Shown: positions 55,327 to 63,563, counted from the stretch's first letter. The stretch: 64,000 nucleotides of DNA from Armatimonadota bacterium (GCA_031459765.1 JAVKHY010000002.1:124001-188000); one strand, 5' to 3'. Numbers and translations: made by a program. The notes: a model not told the origin generated them from the letters alone.

Positions 55327-55343
55327 ACCTCTACGGTATGGGG
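55321..55343 (-). promoter_or_regulatory. Perfect 9-bp inverted repeat over the Nfu_N gene start
   Basis: CCCCATACC, 5 bases, GGTATGGGG. In the mRNA this hairpin would contain the ATG and part of the GAGG ribosome site. In DNA it could be an operator for a dimeric repressor. No other copy was noticed in the window. Confidence 0.5.
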
Positions 55344-55394
55344 CGGACCGGGCCTCTGGCAAGCACCTCCCGTCCGCCTCCGGCCGGTTCGCGC

Positions 55395-55808
55395 TCAGGA
55401 GGCGGCCGCGGCCGGACCCGCCGCACTGCGGGGAGCGGGCGGCGCCTGCAGTTCGTCCTGCACCGCGGAGACCAGGTCGACGGTGGCGTGGCGGAGGTGC
55501 ATGCGCAGGGCGCCGGCCGGTGTCTGGGCTGTGCCCACGAGGGCGACAACGATGGGACCCATGGGCGTGATCACCAGCGGACGCCCCCGATAGAGGATCA
55601 CGACGGCCTCGGGCCCGCCGAAAGCGGTCATCTCCCCCAACCGCTCCGACACCATCACGCTGCTCGCGGCATAGGCGGCCAGAGACTCCAGGTCCACTCC
55701 GGCGTCGTCCACCGCCTCCAGGAGGAGGCCGTCGGCGGAGGAGATGAGGGCGGCGGCCGCCCCCGACTGTTCCTTCAGTCCTTTCAAGATCGCCGCCAGA
55801 CGTGGCAT
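55395..55808 (-). CDS. Roadblock/LC7 domain protein
   Basis: A 137-residue protein with the roadblock/LC7 fold: ILKGLKEQSGAAAALISSADGLLLEAVDD, then SLAAYAASSVMVSERLGE and VVILYRGRPLVITPMGPIVVALVG (quoted in part). Such proteins usually regulate small GTPases of the MglA type, but no MglA gene is in the window. The C-terminus is Ala/Pro-rich. It lies 10 bases downstream of the FliA/WhiG-like sigma gene. Confidence 0.85.
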   Translation of the reverse strand: MPRLAAILKGLKEQSGAAAALISSADGLLLEAVDDAGVDLESLAAYAASSVMVSERLGEMTAFGGPEAVVILYRGRPLVITPMGPIVVALVGTAQTPAGALRMHLRHATVDLVSAVQDELQAPPAPRSAAGPAAAAS

Positions 55809-55818
55809 GATCGGTCCC

Positions 55819-56634
55819 TCAGACCGTGATTTGTCCGGGGCCCGTCCGCGGCCCCGGCTCTTCCGTCTCCTCCAGCCAGTGCGCCAGCGCCAGGTGTGTC
55901 CGCAGGGTGTGGAGCGCCTCCCGCCGCAGCTGGCCGACCCGGGACTCGGTGACGCCGAGGATGCGCCCGATCTCGGCCAGGGTCAGGCCTTCGCAGTAGT
56001 AGAGTCCGACCACCACTTTGTGGCGCACCGGAAGCGCCGCGATGGCTCGCCACAGCTCGGCGTCGAGGGCGTCGCGCTCCACATCCAGGAGCACATCGTC
56101 GCCGGCGTCGCGCGCCAGTTGCGCCGACAGCCGGTCGGTCTCGGCGAACTCGCCTTCGAGGGAGAGCAGGGAGGCCCCCCGGGCGTCCTGCAGGACGCGG
56201 CCCAGCCGCCGGGGGGTGAATCCCGTGGCCCGAGCCAGCTCGCCGTCGGTGGGCGGGCGGCCCAGCCGCCGCATCATCCGCTGCGCCTCGGCCTGCACAC
56301 GGTGCACCGTCCGGCGCGCCACCCGGGGCAGCAGATCCAGGGTGCGGAGGTAGTCGTACATCGCGCCCCGGATGCGCAGGCGGGCGAAGGCCTCGAAGGG
56401 AATGCCCCGATCCGGATCGTACCGATCGATGGCCTCCAGGAGGCCGACGATCCCGTAGCCTTCCAGGTCTTCCGCCCGCACCGAAGGCGGCAGCCGGCCG
56501 GCCATCTGGCCGGCCTGGGCGCGCACCAGCGGCAGGTAGAGGAGCGCCAGCCGCTCGCGGGCTTCCCCGTCGCGCCGGGTCTTCAGGCGCGCCCACAGTT
56601 CCCCGGCATCCTCGCGGTGATCGGCCATGGCCAT
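55819..56634 (-). CDS. FliA/WhiG-type sigma factor
   Basis: A 271-residue group-3 sigma factor. Region 2 has LALLYLPLVRAQAGQMAGRLP, YGIVGLLEAIDRYDPDRGIPF and RIRGAMYDYLRTLD. Region 3 has AQRMMRRLGRPPTDGELA. Region 4 has LPVRHKVVVGLYYCEGLTLAEI and LGVTESRVGQLRREAL. This is the flagellar/sporulation class (FliA, SigD, WhiG). Neighbouring FlgN/FlaG-like genes make a motility role plausible. It is preceded by a GAF-GGDEF gene. Confidence 0.92.
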   Translation of the reverse strand: MAMADHREDAGELWARLKTRRDGEARERLALLYLPLVRAQAGQMAGRLPPSVRAEDLEGYGIVGLLEAIDRYDPDRGIPFEAFARLRIRGAMYDYLRTLDLLPRVARRTVHRVQAEAQRMMRRLGRPPTDGELARATGFTPRRLGRVLQDARGASLLSLEGEFAETDRLSAQLARDAGDDVLLDVERDALDAELWRAIAALPVRHKVVVGLYYCEGLTLAEIGRILGVTESRVGQLRREALHTLRTHLALAHWLEETEEPGPRTGPGQITV

Positions 56635-56643
56635 CGATCCCGT

Positions 56644-57645
56644 CTACCCGACCTCGCGCATCGCGGCCGCCGCACGGTCCAGCAGCTCTTCGGCGGAGGA
56701 GGCGCCGGCGCTCGACGTCGCCCCGATGCGCAGGCCGCCCCGCGCCTCGCGGGGAAGGGCGCCACGCACGTCGGCCGTGATCCGCTCGACCACCGATGCG
56801 GCCCGGGCCCCGCCCACCCCGGCCAGCAGGATCCCCCAGCGCCCGGGGGCCAGCGCGGCGGCAAGATCGCACGAGCGCATCGCCTCGTGGAGGCGCCGCG
56901 TCACCCGCTGGATCAGCGACGGCTCCTCCGAAACGCCCGGCGCGCCGTAGTCCGCGCCGCCCAGTTCCAGGATCACCACCGTGAATTCCGCCGGGTGTTG
57001 CCGCCCGCGCTGCATCTCCTCCTCGATGCGTGCCCGGAAGTGGTGACCGTTGCTTAGGCCGGTGCGGGGGTCCTGATAGGCGAGCTCCTGCAGCCGGGCC
57101 GTGCGCCGCAGACGACCGAGACAGCCGCCCAGGGCGTCGGCGGAGCGACCCAGGCGCCCGAACTCCGCGGCGGTGAACGGCCGGGCGCTGCGGGCCAGGG
57201 CCAGCACTCCGGCGACGATGCCGTTCTGCACCAGCGGAAGGGCCAGGAAGGCCCGCAGCGCACCGTCGGGGAACGGCGACCGACCGTCCCCCTCGTTGGG
57301 ATCGGGGATCACCACCGGCCGGCCTTCTTGTGCCACCCAGGCGGACAGACCGCGCCCCCGCGCGAACCGGACCTCCTCCGCGAGGTCGATGCGGTTGCCC
57401 CGCACCGCCACAGGGACGAGTCGGCCGCTCCCCCACTCGGTGACGTAGAGGGTCCCGTGCTCGAAGCCGACGGCGCGGTGCACGAGGTCGAGAAAGCGCT
57501 TGTAGGCCACGCCGAGCGGGAGGTCCTCTTCCGCCAGGGCGGTCAGCTCCAGCCGGAGGACCGTCTCCTCGGCTGCGGCGACGAGCTCGGATTCCGCAAC
57601 CGGCCCGTCCGCCCGCGTCGGCTTGCCGGGCCTGTGCGCTGCCAT
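56644..57645 (-). CDS. GAF domain + degenerate GGDEF protein
   Basis: A 333-residue protein. Residues about 30-180 form a GAF-like sensor (LPLGVAYKRFLDLVHRAVGFE, LPLVQNGIVAGVLALARS). The rest is a GGDEF-like domain beginning DPRTGLSNGHHFRARIEEE. The signature GGDEF is replaced by GRWGI in LAPGRWGILLAGVGG, so cyclic-di-GMP synthesis is not expected. It may be a c-di-GMP/GTP sensor or scaffold. Start ATG 57645. Same strand and block as rpoN and the HD-GYP regulator. Confidence 0.82.
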   Translation of the reverse strand: MAAHRPGKPTRADGPVAESELVAAAEETVLRLELTALAEEDLPLGVAYKRFLDLVHRAVGFEHGTLYVTEWGSGRLVPVAVRGNRIDLAEEVRFARGRGLSAWVAQEGRPVVIPDPNEGDGRSPFPDGALRAFLALPLVQNGIVAGVLALARSARPFTAAEFGRLGRSADALGGCLGRLRRTARLQELAYQDPRTGLSNGHHFRARIEEEMQRGRQHPAEFTVVILELGGADYGAPGVSEEPSLIQRVTRRLHEAMRSCDLAAALAPGRWGILLAGVGGARAASVVERITADVRGALPREARGGLRIGATSSAGASSAEELLDRAAAAMREVG

Positions 57646-57714
57646 CGTCTCGACCTCACCCGATCCTGGAAGCAACCGGCGTGCCGGGGCGGCCCGGCCG
57701 GAAGGCGGGGCGTC

Positions 57715-59082
57715 TCAGCGCGACGCGGCGACGGCGCGCGGCCCGCCCCCGCGTGCCGTGGACGGCGGAATGGCCAGCTCCTCCCGGTACTTGGTGACGG
57801 TCCGCCGGGCGATCCTGATCCCTTCCCGCAGCAGGAGGCGGGCGATCTCCTCGTCGGTGAGGGGACGGGTCTCCGCGGCGATGATCTCGCGGATGCGGTC
57901 CTTGATGGGCAGCGACTGATCGAAGAAGATGTCGAAACTCACCACCCGACCGTTCGGCAGCTGCACGAACTTCCCGTCCAGGGCCCGGCTCACGGTGGAT
58001 TCGCTGATCCCCAGTTCTGTCGCCACCATGGCCTTCGTCAGCGGCTTGAGGTACGCATCGCCGCGCTCCAGGTACTCCCACTGGGTCCGCACGACGGCCT
58101 GGACGATGTTGGCCATGGTCCAGTTGCGGCGCTGCACGGCTTCGATGAAGAGCTTGGCGCGGCTGACGTAGTCCCGGACGTGCTCCCGCGACTCGGCGGA
58201 GTAGCCGGCGCTGGCCCGGCGCATCTGCCGGCGAAGGTCCTCGTAGAAGGCGTTGACGCGCAGCTGATAGGCGTCCTGCCGGACGAGCTCGACGGCGAAC
58301 CCCTCCTCCGTGCGGCGGATGACGAAGTCCGGTCGCGCCACCTCGCCGGGACGCACGGTGCCCTCCTCCCGCTCCAGCCGGTACCGCTCGCCGGGATAGG
58401 GATAGCACGTGGCCTTGATGAACGCCTGCGCATCCCTGACCTCGGCGACCTTGACGCCCAGCGCCTGCGCCACTTTCTCAAACCGCCGCGCCGCCAGGTC
58501 GGCCAGGTGTGTCTCCACGATGCGCTGCGCCAGCCGGTTGACCGGCGTGGGCTCCATCACCCGCAACTGCAGGAGCAGGCACTCCTCCACGTTCCGGGCC
58601 CCGACGCCGACCGGCTCGAAGCGCTGGATGCGGCCGAGCACGGCCTCCACCTCCTCCTCGGCGGCGTTGAGTTCCTGCGCCACCTGGACGACCGTCGCCT
58701 CGAGGTAGCCGTTGTCGTTGATATAGCCGATCAGCCGCTCGCCGATGGCGTGGTCGCGCGGGCTCAGCCCCTGGGCCTGCAGCGTCATCAGCAGGTGCTC
58801 CTGCAGAGAGACCGGCGCGGCGATTCGCTGGTAGGGATCGTACTCTTCGTCGTCGGGTGTCCAGCGGGTCAGCGACGTCCCCTCTGCGGCCCACGGATCC
58901 GTCTCCGGCGCGGCCCGGTCGTCGAGCTCAAGGGCGGGGTTCTCGCTCAGTTCCTGTTCGATGCGGGCCAGCATCTCATTGATCGGGAGGACGAGCAGCG
59001 AGTTCACCAGCATGAGCTTGGGGACCATGCGCTGCTGCAGCAGCGGCCGAGCCTCGGCGGTCGTCCGGAGACGGTGGTCCAT
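57715..59082 (-). CDS. rpoN: RNA polymerase sigma-54 factor
   Basis: A 455-residue sigma-54. Region I is Gln/Leu-rich (LLQQRMVPKLMLVNSLLVLP, EMLARIEQELSENPALE), followed by an acidic linker, the core-binding domain, an HTH with TELGISESTVSRAL, and the RpoN box ARRTVTKYRE. It needs AAA+ activators; an NtrC-type one is encoded 1.6 kb upstream, and -24/-12 promoters are visible at 60.6, 62.8 and 63.3 kb. Confidence 0.96.
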   Translation of the reverse strand: MDHRLRTTAEARPLLQQRMVPKLMLVNSLLVLPINEMLARIEQELSENPALELDDRAAPETDPWAAEGTSLTRWTPDDEEYDPYQRIAAPVSLQEHLLMTLQAQGLSPRDHAIGERLIGYINDNGYLEATVVQVAQELNAAEEEVEAVLGRIQRFEPVGVGARNVEECLLLQLRVMEPTPVNRLAQRIVETHLADLAARRFEKVAQALGVKVAEVRDAQAFIKATCYPYPGERYRLEREEGTVRPGEVARPDFVIRRTEEGFAVELVRQDAYQLRVNAFYEDLRRQMRRASAGYSAESREHVRDYVSRAKLFIEAVQRRNWTMANIVQAVVRTQWEYLERGDAYLKPLTKAMVATELGISESTVSRALDGKFVQLPNGRVVSFDIFFDQSLPIKDRIREIIAAETRPLTDEEIARLLLREGIRIARRTVTKYREELAIPPSTARGGGPRAVAASR

Positions 59083-59092
59083 GGTGCGCTCC

Positions 59093-60544
59093 CTACCCGG
59101 CGTCCGCGGCCGCGGCGACCAGGCCCGGCAGGGGCGAGAGCTCTCCGGCTTCCAGGCAGGCCAGCAGCGCGTCCACCACCCGGGGGTCGAACTGCGTCCC
59201 GCGCCAGCGGGTCAGCTCCGCCACGGCCTGGGCCAGGGGCAGCGCCTCGCGGTAGCGGCGGGCACTGGTCATGCTCTCCAGCGCATCCGCCGCGGTGAGA
59301 ATGCGGGCTTCCAGGGGAATCTGCTCGCCCTGCAGGCCCAGCGGGTACCCGGTGCCATCCCACCGCTCGTGGTGGAACAGCACCGCTTCGACGACCCGCC
59401 GCGAGAAATCGGCCATGGCCAGAATCCTGGCGCCCATCAGCGTGTGCATCTTCATCCAGTCGTACTCTTCCGGGGTGAGGTCGCCCGGCTTGAGGAGGAT
59501 GCCGTCGCCGATCCCGATCTTCCCGATGTCGTGCAACAGCGCGGCAATCTTCAAATCTTCAATGGCCTCCCCGCTCACCCCCAGCCGCCGGCCGATCCGT
59601 TCGGCGTAGTGCGCCAGGCGGTCGGAATGCCCCCGGGTCGGATGATCCCGGAGGTCCACGGCCGCGGCCAGGGCGTACACGGTGTTCCAGTAGGAGCGGC
59701 GCAGCCGCCTGAACAGGCGGATGTTCTCGATGGCGATCGCCCCCTGGGCGCCGATCAGGCGCAGCACGTCGTGGTCGGACGGGGAGAAGGGCGCGGCGGA
59801 CCGACGGACGCTGAGGACCCCGAGCACGCTGCCGCCGGCCTGCAGAGGCAGGGAGAGCGTCGTGCCGTCGGCGGCGCCGTCCGCCGTGCCGGCGGTCATC
59901 CGGGCCAGGTCGTCGGCGCGCACGCGCCAGAAGGCGGACATCCCGCCGTCCGCCGCGGACGCTCCCGGCGTTCCCGCGCTCCGGGATGCGGCCACGACGA
60001 CGTCGCGGCCGTCCTCATCGACGGAGACCAGGATGGCCTCCTCTCCATCGAGTTCGTGCCGGGCGGTCTCGGTGATCACGCGGTACATGCGGCTCTGGTC
60101 CGCGTCGGTGAGCCGGGTGCCCTGCAGGTCCAGTAGCGGTGTGAGCGACCGGAGGCGGGTGTTCTTCCGGTAGAACTGCCCCTTGCGCAGCCCCTCCTCC
60201 ACCGTCCGGCGGAGGTCGTCGGCGGAAAAGGGCTTCATCAAAAAGCCGTTCACGCCGAAGCGCACGGTCTCCAGCAGGCTGTCGAACTCGCTGAATCCGG
60301 TCATGACCACCACGGAGACATCCGGGGCGACGGCCACAATCTGACGGGCCGCGTCCAGCCCGCCCATGCCGGGCATCTTCAGGTCCGTGAGCAGCAGGTC
60401 CGGGGGGGTCTTGCGGGCCAGGGCAATCGCCGTGGGGCCGTCGGCCGCGGTGCACAGATCACAGGACGGAGCCAGGATCCGCGAGCACAGTTCCCGGATC
60501 GGCGCCTCATCGTCCACGATCAGAACCTTCGGTCTGGATGCCAC
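59093..60544 (-). CDS. Response regulator: receiver + GAF-like + HD-GYP phosphodiesterase
   Basis: A 483-residue protein. The receiver has phospho-Asp in LLTDLKMPG and the MKPFS lysine. The middle is a GAF-like domain. The HD-GYP domain has the HD motif LLHDIGKIGIGDGILLKPG and the GYP motif HHERWDGTGYPLGLQG. It likely hydrolyses cyclic-di-GMP under two-component control. The GTG at 60544 follows a GAGG site. A near-perfect sigma-54 promoter lies 45-60 bases upstream. Confidence 0.93.
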   Translation of the reverse strand: MASRPKVLIVDDEAPIRELCSRILAPSCDLCTAADGPTAIALARKTPPDLLLTDLKMPGMGGLDAARQIVAVAPDVSVVVMTGFSEFDSLLETVRFGVNGFLMKPFSADDLRRTVEEGLRKGQFYRKNTRLRSLTPLLDLQGTRLTDADQSRMYRVITETARHELDGEEAILVSVDEDGRDVVVAASRSAGTPGASAADGGMSAFWRVRADDLARMTAGTADGAADGTTLSLPLQAGGSVLGVLSVRRSAAPFSPSDHDVLRLIGAQGAIAIENIRLFRRLRRSYWNTVYALAAAVDLRDHPTRGHSDRLAHYAERIGRRLGVSGEAIEDLKIAALLHDIGKIGIGDGILLKPGDLTPEEYDWMKMHTLMGARILAMADFSRRVVEAVLFHHERWDGTGYPLGLQGEQIPLEARILTAADALESMTSARRYREALPLAQAVAELTRWRGTQFDPRVVDALLACLEAGELSPLPGLVAAAADAG

Positions 60545-60588
60545 CGGCCACCTCGATCGATGCCGCGGATCCCGCCGGGGCGTCCCGG

Positions 60589-60604
60589 AGCAACTTTCGT
60601 GCCA
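60589..60604 (-). promoter_or_regulatory. Sigma-54 promoter upstream of HD-GYP regulator
   Basis: Minus strand TGGCACG-AAAG-TTGCT: exact -24 GG and -12 GC with 10 bases between, matching the consensus TGGCACGn4TTGCW. The predicted TSS is near 60578, about 34 bases before the GTG start. It lies between the NtrC-type gene stop (60637) and the regulator gene. Confidence 0.85.
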
Positions 60605-60636
60605 CGGGTCGCCATCAAAAAACCGTCGCCCGCCGG

Positions 60637-62016
60637 TCAGCCCGTCTCCTGCATCAGCCGGTGGGCGCGGATCTTCTCGTCCAGCGCGGCGCGGGAGATC
60701 CCCAGGACCCGGCCCGCCTCCTCCAGATTCCAGTTCGTCATCTTGAGCACGGCGTCGATGTGACGGCGCTCCGCCTCCGCCAGCGTGTAGGCTTTGGGAA
60801 AGACCGCCCCTCCCGCCCCCTGGTCGTCCAGCCAGATCTCCTCCGCCCCGATCACCTCGCCCTGCGCCAGGATGACGACGCGCTGGATGGTGTACTCCAG
60901 CTCCCGGACGTTGCCCGGCCAGCTGTGGTTGCGCAGTTTCTTCATGGCCAGCGGAGAGAACCCCTTGATGCGCTTGTTGAAGGCCACCGCGTACTTGTTT
61001 ACGAAGTGCATGGCCAGCGGCTGGATGTCCTCGCGCCGCTCGCGCAGTGGCGGCAGCTCCATCGGCACCACGCTCAGCCGGTAGTAGAGATCCTCGCGGA
61101 ACTGGCCGTCGGCGATGGCCTTGCGCAGATCCTTGTGCGTGGCCGCGATGACCCGGGCGTTGACATCGATGGGCCTGTTCCCCCCGACGCGTTCGATCAC
61201 CCGTTCCTGGAGGACGCGCAGCAGCTTCACCTGCATCGTCGGGCTCATATCCCCGATCTCGTCCAGGAAAATCGTCCCGTCCTGGGCGCGCTCGAACTTT
61301 CCCACGCGGCTGGCCACGGCGCTGGTGAAGGCCCCCTTCTCATGGCCGAACAGTTCCGTCTCCAGCAGCGTCTCCGGGATCGCGCCGCAGTTCACGACGA
61401 CGAAGGGACCTTTGCTGCGCGGGCTCTGCAGGTGGATGGAGCGGGCCAGCAGTTCCTTGCCCGTCCCGGTCTCGCCGTAGATCAGGACCGTGGCGTCGGT
61501 GGGCGCCACGGCCGCGGCCAGCTGCAGGACCTGCCGCATCTTGGGCGAGGTGCCGACGATGCCTTCGAACTTGAAGGACCGCAACAACTCATCCTGCAGG
61601 GCGCGGTTCTCCTGGACCAGCCGGCCGCGTTCCAGGGCCTGGTTCACGACAATCATCAGCTCTTCGGGGCGGAAGGGCTTCGCCACGTAGTCATAGGCCC
61701 CGAGTTTGATGGCCTGGATCGCGGTGTCGATCGTGGAGAAGGCCGTGATCAGGATGACCAGCGCATCCGGGTCCTGCTCCATGATGGCCCGGAGCACGCT
61801 GAGGCCGTCGAGCTTGGGGAGTTTGAGATCGAGCAGCACCAGATCGTAGCGGCGCGCCCGGGCCTTGGCCAGGCCCTCCTCCCCGTCCGCGGCCTCGTCC
61901 ACGACAAATCCTTCCTGGGTGAGGAGCTTGGTGAGGAGGCGCCGCAGGTTTTCCTCGTCATCGACGACGAGGATGCGAGTCTCGGGCACGGCCGGTGGGG
62001 GATCCGCCTTCGGCAC
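60637..62016 (-). CDS. NtrC-family sigma-54-dependent response regulator
   Basis: A 459-residue activator. The receiver has phospho-Asp in [13 protein letters not shown] and the VAKPFRPEE lysine. The AAA+ domain has Walker [15 protein letters not shown], Walker [11 protein letters not shown], and the sigma-54 contact loop as GAFTSA rather than the usual GAFTGA. The C-terminal Fis-type HTH has [21 protein letters not shown]. No partner kinase is in the window. Likely activator of the nearby -24/-12 promoters. Confidence 0.94.
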   Translation of the reverse strand: MPKADPPPAVPETRILVVDDEENLRRLLTKLLTQEGFVVDEAADGEEGLAKARARRYDLVLLDLKLPKLDGLSVLRAIMEQDPDALVILITAFSTIDTAIQAIKLGAYDYVAKPFRPEELMIVVNQALERGRLVQENRALQDELLRSFKFEGIVGTSPKMRQVLQLAAAVAPTDATVLIYGETGTGKELLARSIHLQSPRSKGPFVVVNCGAIPETLLETELFGHEKGAFTSAVASRVGKFERAQDGTIFLDEIGDMSPTMQVKLLRVLQERVIERVGGNRPIDVNARVIAATHKDLRKAIADGQFREDLYYRLSVVPMELPPLRERREDIQPLAMHFVNKYAVAFNKRIKGFSPLAMKKLRNHSWPGNVRELEYTIQRVVILAQGEVIGAEEIWLDDQGAGGAVFPKAYTLAEAERRHIDAVLKMTNWNLEEAGRVLGISRAALDEKIRAHRLMQETG

Positions 62017-62153
62017 GCTGTGTTCATGCCCCGGCGGCTGCTCTCGTAGACAGCCCCGCCGCCCGGCCGGCTGCAGCGCCGCGGTGCGTCCCCCCTGAGG
62101 TCAGCATAGCGCGACGCCGCCGGTGATCCGGGCGGCGGGTATTCCTGCAGTCT

Positions 62154-62435
62154 TCAGCGCATCGCCGCCTGCAGCCGGGCTGCGGCGGCGGCCACGCGCT
62201 GAGACGGAACCTCCGCCACGATCTGGCCGGTCCGCGCATCGCAGAACCGGACCCAGACCTGCGACGCCTCGTCCACACGCAGGTGCGCCACAATCTCCGC
62301 CGCCCCGGCGGCCCCCCCCTCCGGTGCGGCGGGATCCGGCGTCGGGGGGACACTCCCCCGCTCGGCCAGGGCCCGGCGGGCCCGCTCGAAGAGATCGTCG
62401 AACCCCGGGACCGAGGTCTCGCCGGACGCCGTCAT
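62154..62435 (-). CDS. FlaG-like protein
   Basis: A 93-residue protein whose second half fits FlaG: HLRVDEASQVWVRFCDARTG followed by IVAEVPSQRV and a terminal helix. The N-terminus is disordered and Pro/Ala-rich. FlaG proteins influence flagellar filament length. Its ATG overlaps the stop of the FlgN-like gene (ATGA). Assignment is by pattern only. Confidence 0.6.
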   Translation of the reverse strand: MTASGETSVPGFDDLFERARRALAERGSVPPTPDPAAPEGGAAGAAEIVAHLRVDEASQVWVRFCDARTGQIVAEVPSQRVAAAAARLQAAMR

Positions 62436-62788
62436 AGCGGGGTCCACACGGCGACGCCGTCGTCAGGATGCCGCGCCCGAACCATGTGGCGGACGAGCAG
62501 CGCCTGGTTGGCGCGCTCCACCCGGCCGAGCTGGCGGATGATCGCCGCGATACGCGGGGCGATCTCACGCACCTCGGCGGTCTCGGCCGCCTCCAGAGGG
62601 GCGCGGGCGGCCTCCAGGCGGCGGAGGGTCGAGAGCCGGGCCAGTTCCGCAACCCGCAGGGCGTACAGCCCACCAAACCGCCCCTCCCGCAACAACCTGT
62701 GGCGCAGGCGGGCGATGGCCAGCAGCTCACGATGCACGGCCAGTTCCTGGTCCAAGATCATCCTCAACGGTGTCCGGTCGTCGTTCAT
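62432..62788 (-). CDS. FlgN-like helical chaperone
   Basis: A 118-residue all-helical protein with FlgN-type spacing: LRMILDQELAVHRELLAIARL, then LYALRVAELARLSTLRRLEAAR and a C-terminal IIRQLGRVERANQALLVRHM (quoted in part). FlgN is the chaperone for hook-filament junction proteins. Weak sequence identity makes the call tentative, but coupling to a FlaG-like gene and a sigma-54 promoter upstream agree with it. Confidence 0.55.
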   Translation of the reverse strand: MNDDRTPLRMILDQELAVHRELLAIARLRHRLLREGRFGGLYALRVAELARLSTLRRLEAARAPLEAAETAEVREIAPRIAAIIRQLGRVERANQALLVRHMVRARHPDDGVAVWTPL

Positions 62789-62826
62789 CCTCCGTCCCTG
62801 CCACCGGGCGTCCGCATCCCAGCACA

Positions 62827-62843
62827 GAGCAAAAGCGATGCCG
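62827..62843 (-). promoter_or_regulatory. Sigma-54-like promoter upstream of FlgN/FlaG-like genes
   Basis: Minus strand CGGCATC-GCTT-TTGCT keeps the invariant GG-N10-GC and most consensus positions. The predicted TSS is near 62817, about 29 bases before the ATG at 62788. Confidence 0.6.
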
Positions 62844-62981
62844 CGGCGGTCCCTGATGGGACTGTGCTCCGCAGGCGGACCTGCCGATAGGCAGAGCGGG
62901 GGGCCGCGGGCCCGGCGTCCCGCTGCGCGAACAGCGGTACGAACGGCCGCAGGGGCGCGCCGCGACCGGCGGAGCGGTTGA

Positions 62982-63011
62982 TTGACTTCGCCGTCGCCCC
63001 TGTGCTAGGCT
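62982..63011 (+). promoter_or_regulatory. Sigma-70-like promoter of first VTWE peptide gene
   Basis: TTGACT, 18 bases, TAGGCT, with predicted TSS near 63018, about 70 bases before the ATG. Fair match to housekeeping consensus in GC-rich DNA. Confidence 0.5.
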
Positions 63012-63087
63012 CGACGCTGCTGCGAAGACCTGGATCATCCTCTCCCCCCGGGATGAGGGTCTATCCCGAGGACAAAGGAGTGGAGAG

Positions 63088-63258
63088 ATGAAGAAGATCC
63101 TGGCCGCGATGCTCCTGGCGATGCTGGTGTTCGTCGCCACATCCGTCTCCTGGGGCCAGGAGGCCGGCGCCGGCGCGGAGTCGGTCACCTGGGAAAGCGT
63201 GACCTGGGAGGGCGTGACCTGGGAGGGCTTCGGCGACTTCGGCGTGACCTGGGAGTAA
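63088..63258 (+). CDS. Small exported VTWE-repeat peptide 1
   Basis: A 56-residue product: signal peptide MKKILAAMLLAMLVFVATSV followed by SWGQEAGAGA. The mature tail is built from repeats of VTWE (ESVTWE, SVTWE, GVTWE, then GFGDFGVTWE at the C-terminus). GGAG-type site (GGAGTGGAGAG) directly upstream. No family recognised. A paralogue lies 140 bases downstream and differs mainly by lacking one repeat. An intrinsic terminator follows, so it is its own transcript. Confidence 0.75.
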   Translation: MKKILAAMLLAMLVFVATSVSWGQEAGAGAESVTWESVTWEGVTWEGFGDFGVTWE

Positions 63259-63272
63259 CGACGGCAAGAGCG

Positions 63273-63314
63273 GCGGGGGGAGGCGCGCGGCGCCTTCCCC
63301 CGCTTTCATTTTTT
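63273..63314 (+). terminator. Intrinsic terminator after VTWE peptide 1
   Basis: 14-bp stem GCGGGGGGAGGCGC / GCGCCTTCCCCCGC (one G-T pair), 3-base loop, then TTTCATTTTTT. Confidence 0.85.
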
Positions 63315-63331
63315 CGCACACCTTCCCGCCG

Positions 63332-63347
63332 TGGCACGAAACTTGCT
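63332..63347 (+). promoter_or_regulatory. Sigma-54 promoter of second VTWE peptide gene
   Basis: TGGCACG-AAAC-TTGCT: perfect -24/-12 element, nearly identical to the one at 60589-60604. The predicted TSS near 63358 gives a leader of about 40 bases with a GGGAGGG ribosome site. Confidence 0.88.
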
Positions 63348-63398
63348 CAATTTTCCTCCTGGAGAACGGGTATGGCTGCTCACGGGAGGGAAGTCGTC

Positions 63399-63554
63399 AT
63401 GCGTAGGCTCGTCGCGGGGATCCTGTTCGTGCTGGCCCTCTTCGCCGCCACGTCCGTCTCCTGGGGCCAGGAGGCCGGCGCCGGCGCGGAGTCGGTCACC
63501 TGGGAGAGCGTGACCTGGGAGGGCTTCGGCGACTTCGGCGTGACCTGGGAATAG
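63399..63554 (+). CDS. Small exported VTWE-repeat peptide 2
   Basis: A 51-residue paralogue of peptide 1: signal MRRLVAGILFVLALFAATSV, then SWGQEAGAGAESVTWE, SVTWE and GFGDFGVTWE. The sequence from the signal cleavage region onward is almost identical to copy 1, but one GVTWE unit is missing and the signal peptide differs. ATG at 63399 has GGGAGGG 8 bases upstream; an earlier in-frame ATG (63372) has no ribosome site. Expression appears sigma-54 dependent, unlike copy 1. Confidence 0.75.
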   Translation: MRRLVAGILFVLALFAATSVSWGQEAGAGAESVTWESVTWEGFGDFGVTWE

Positions 63555-63563
63555 CCGGGTGCG

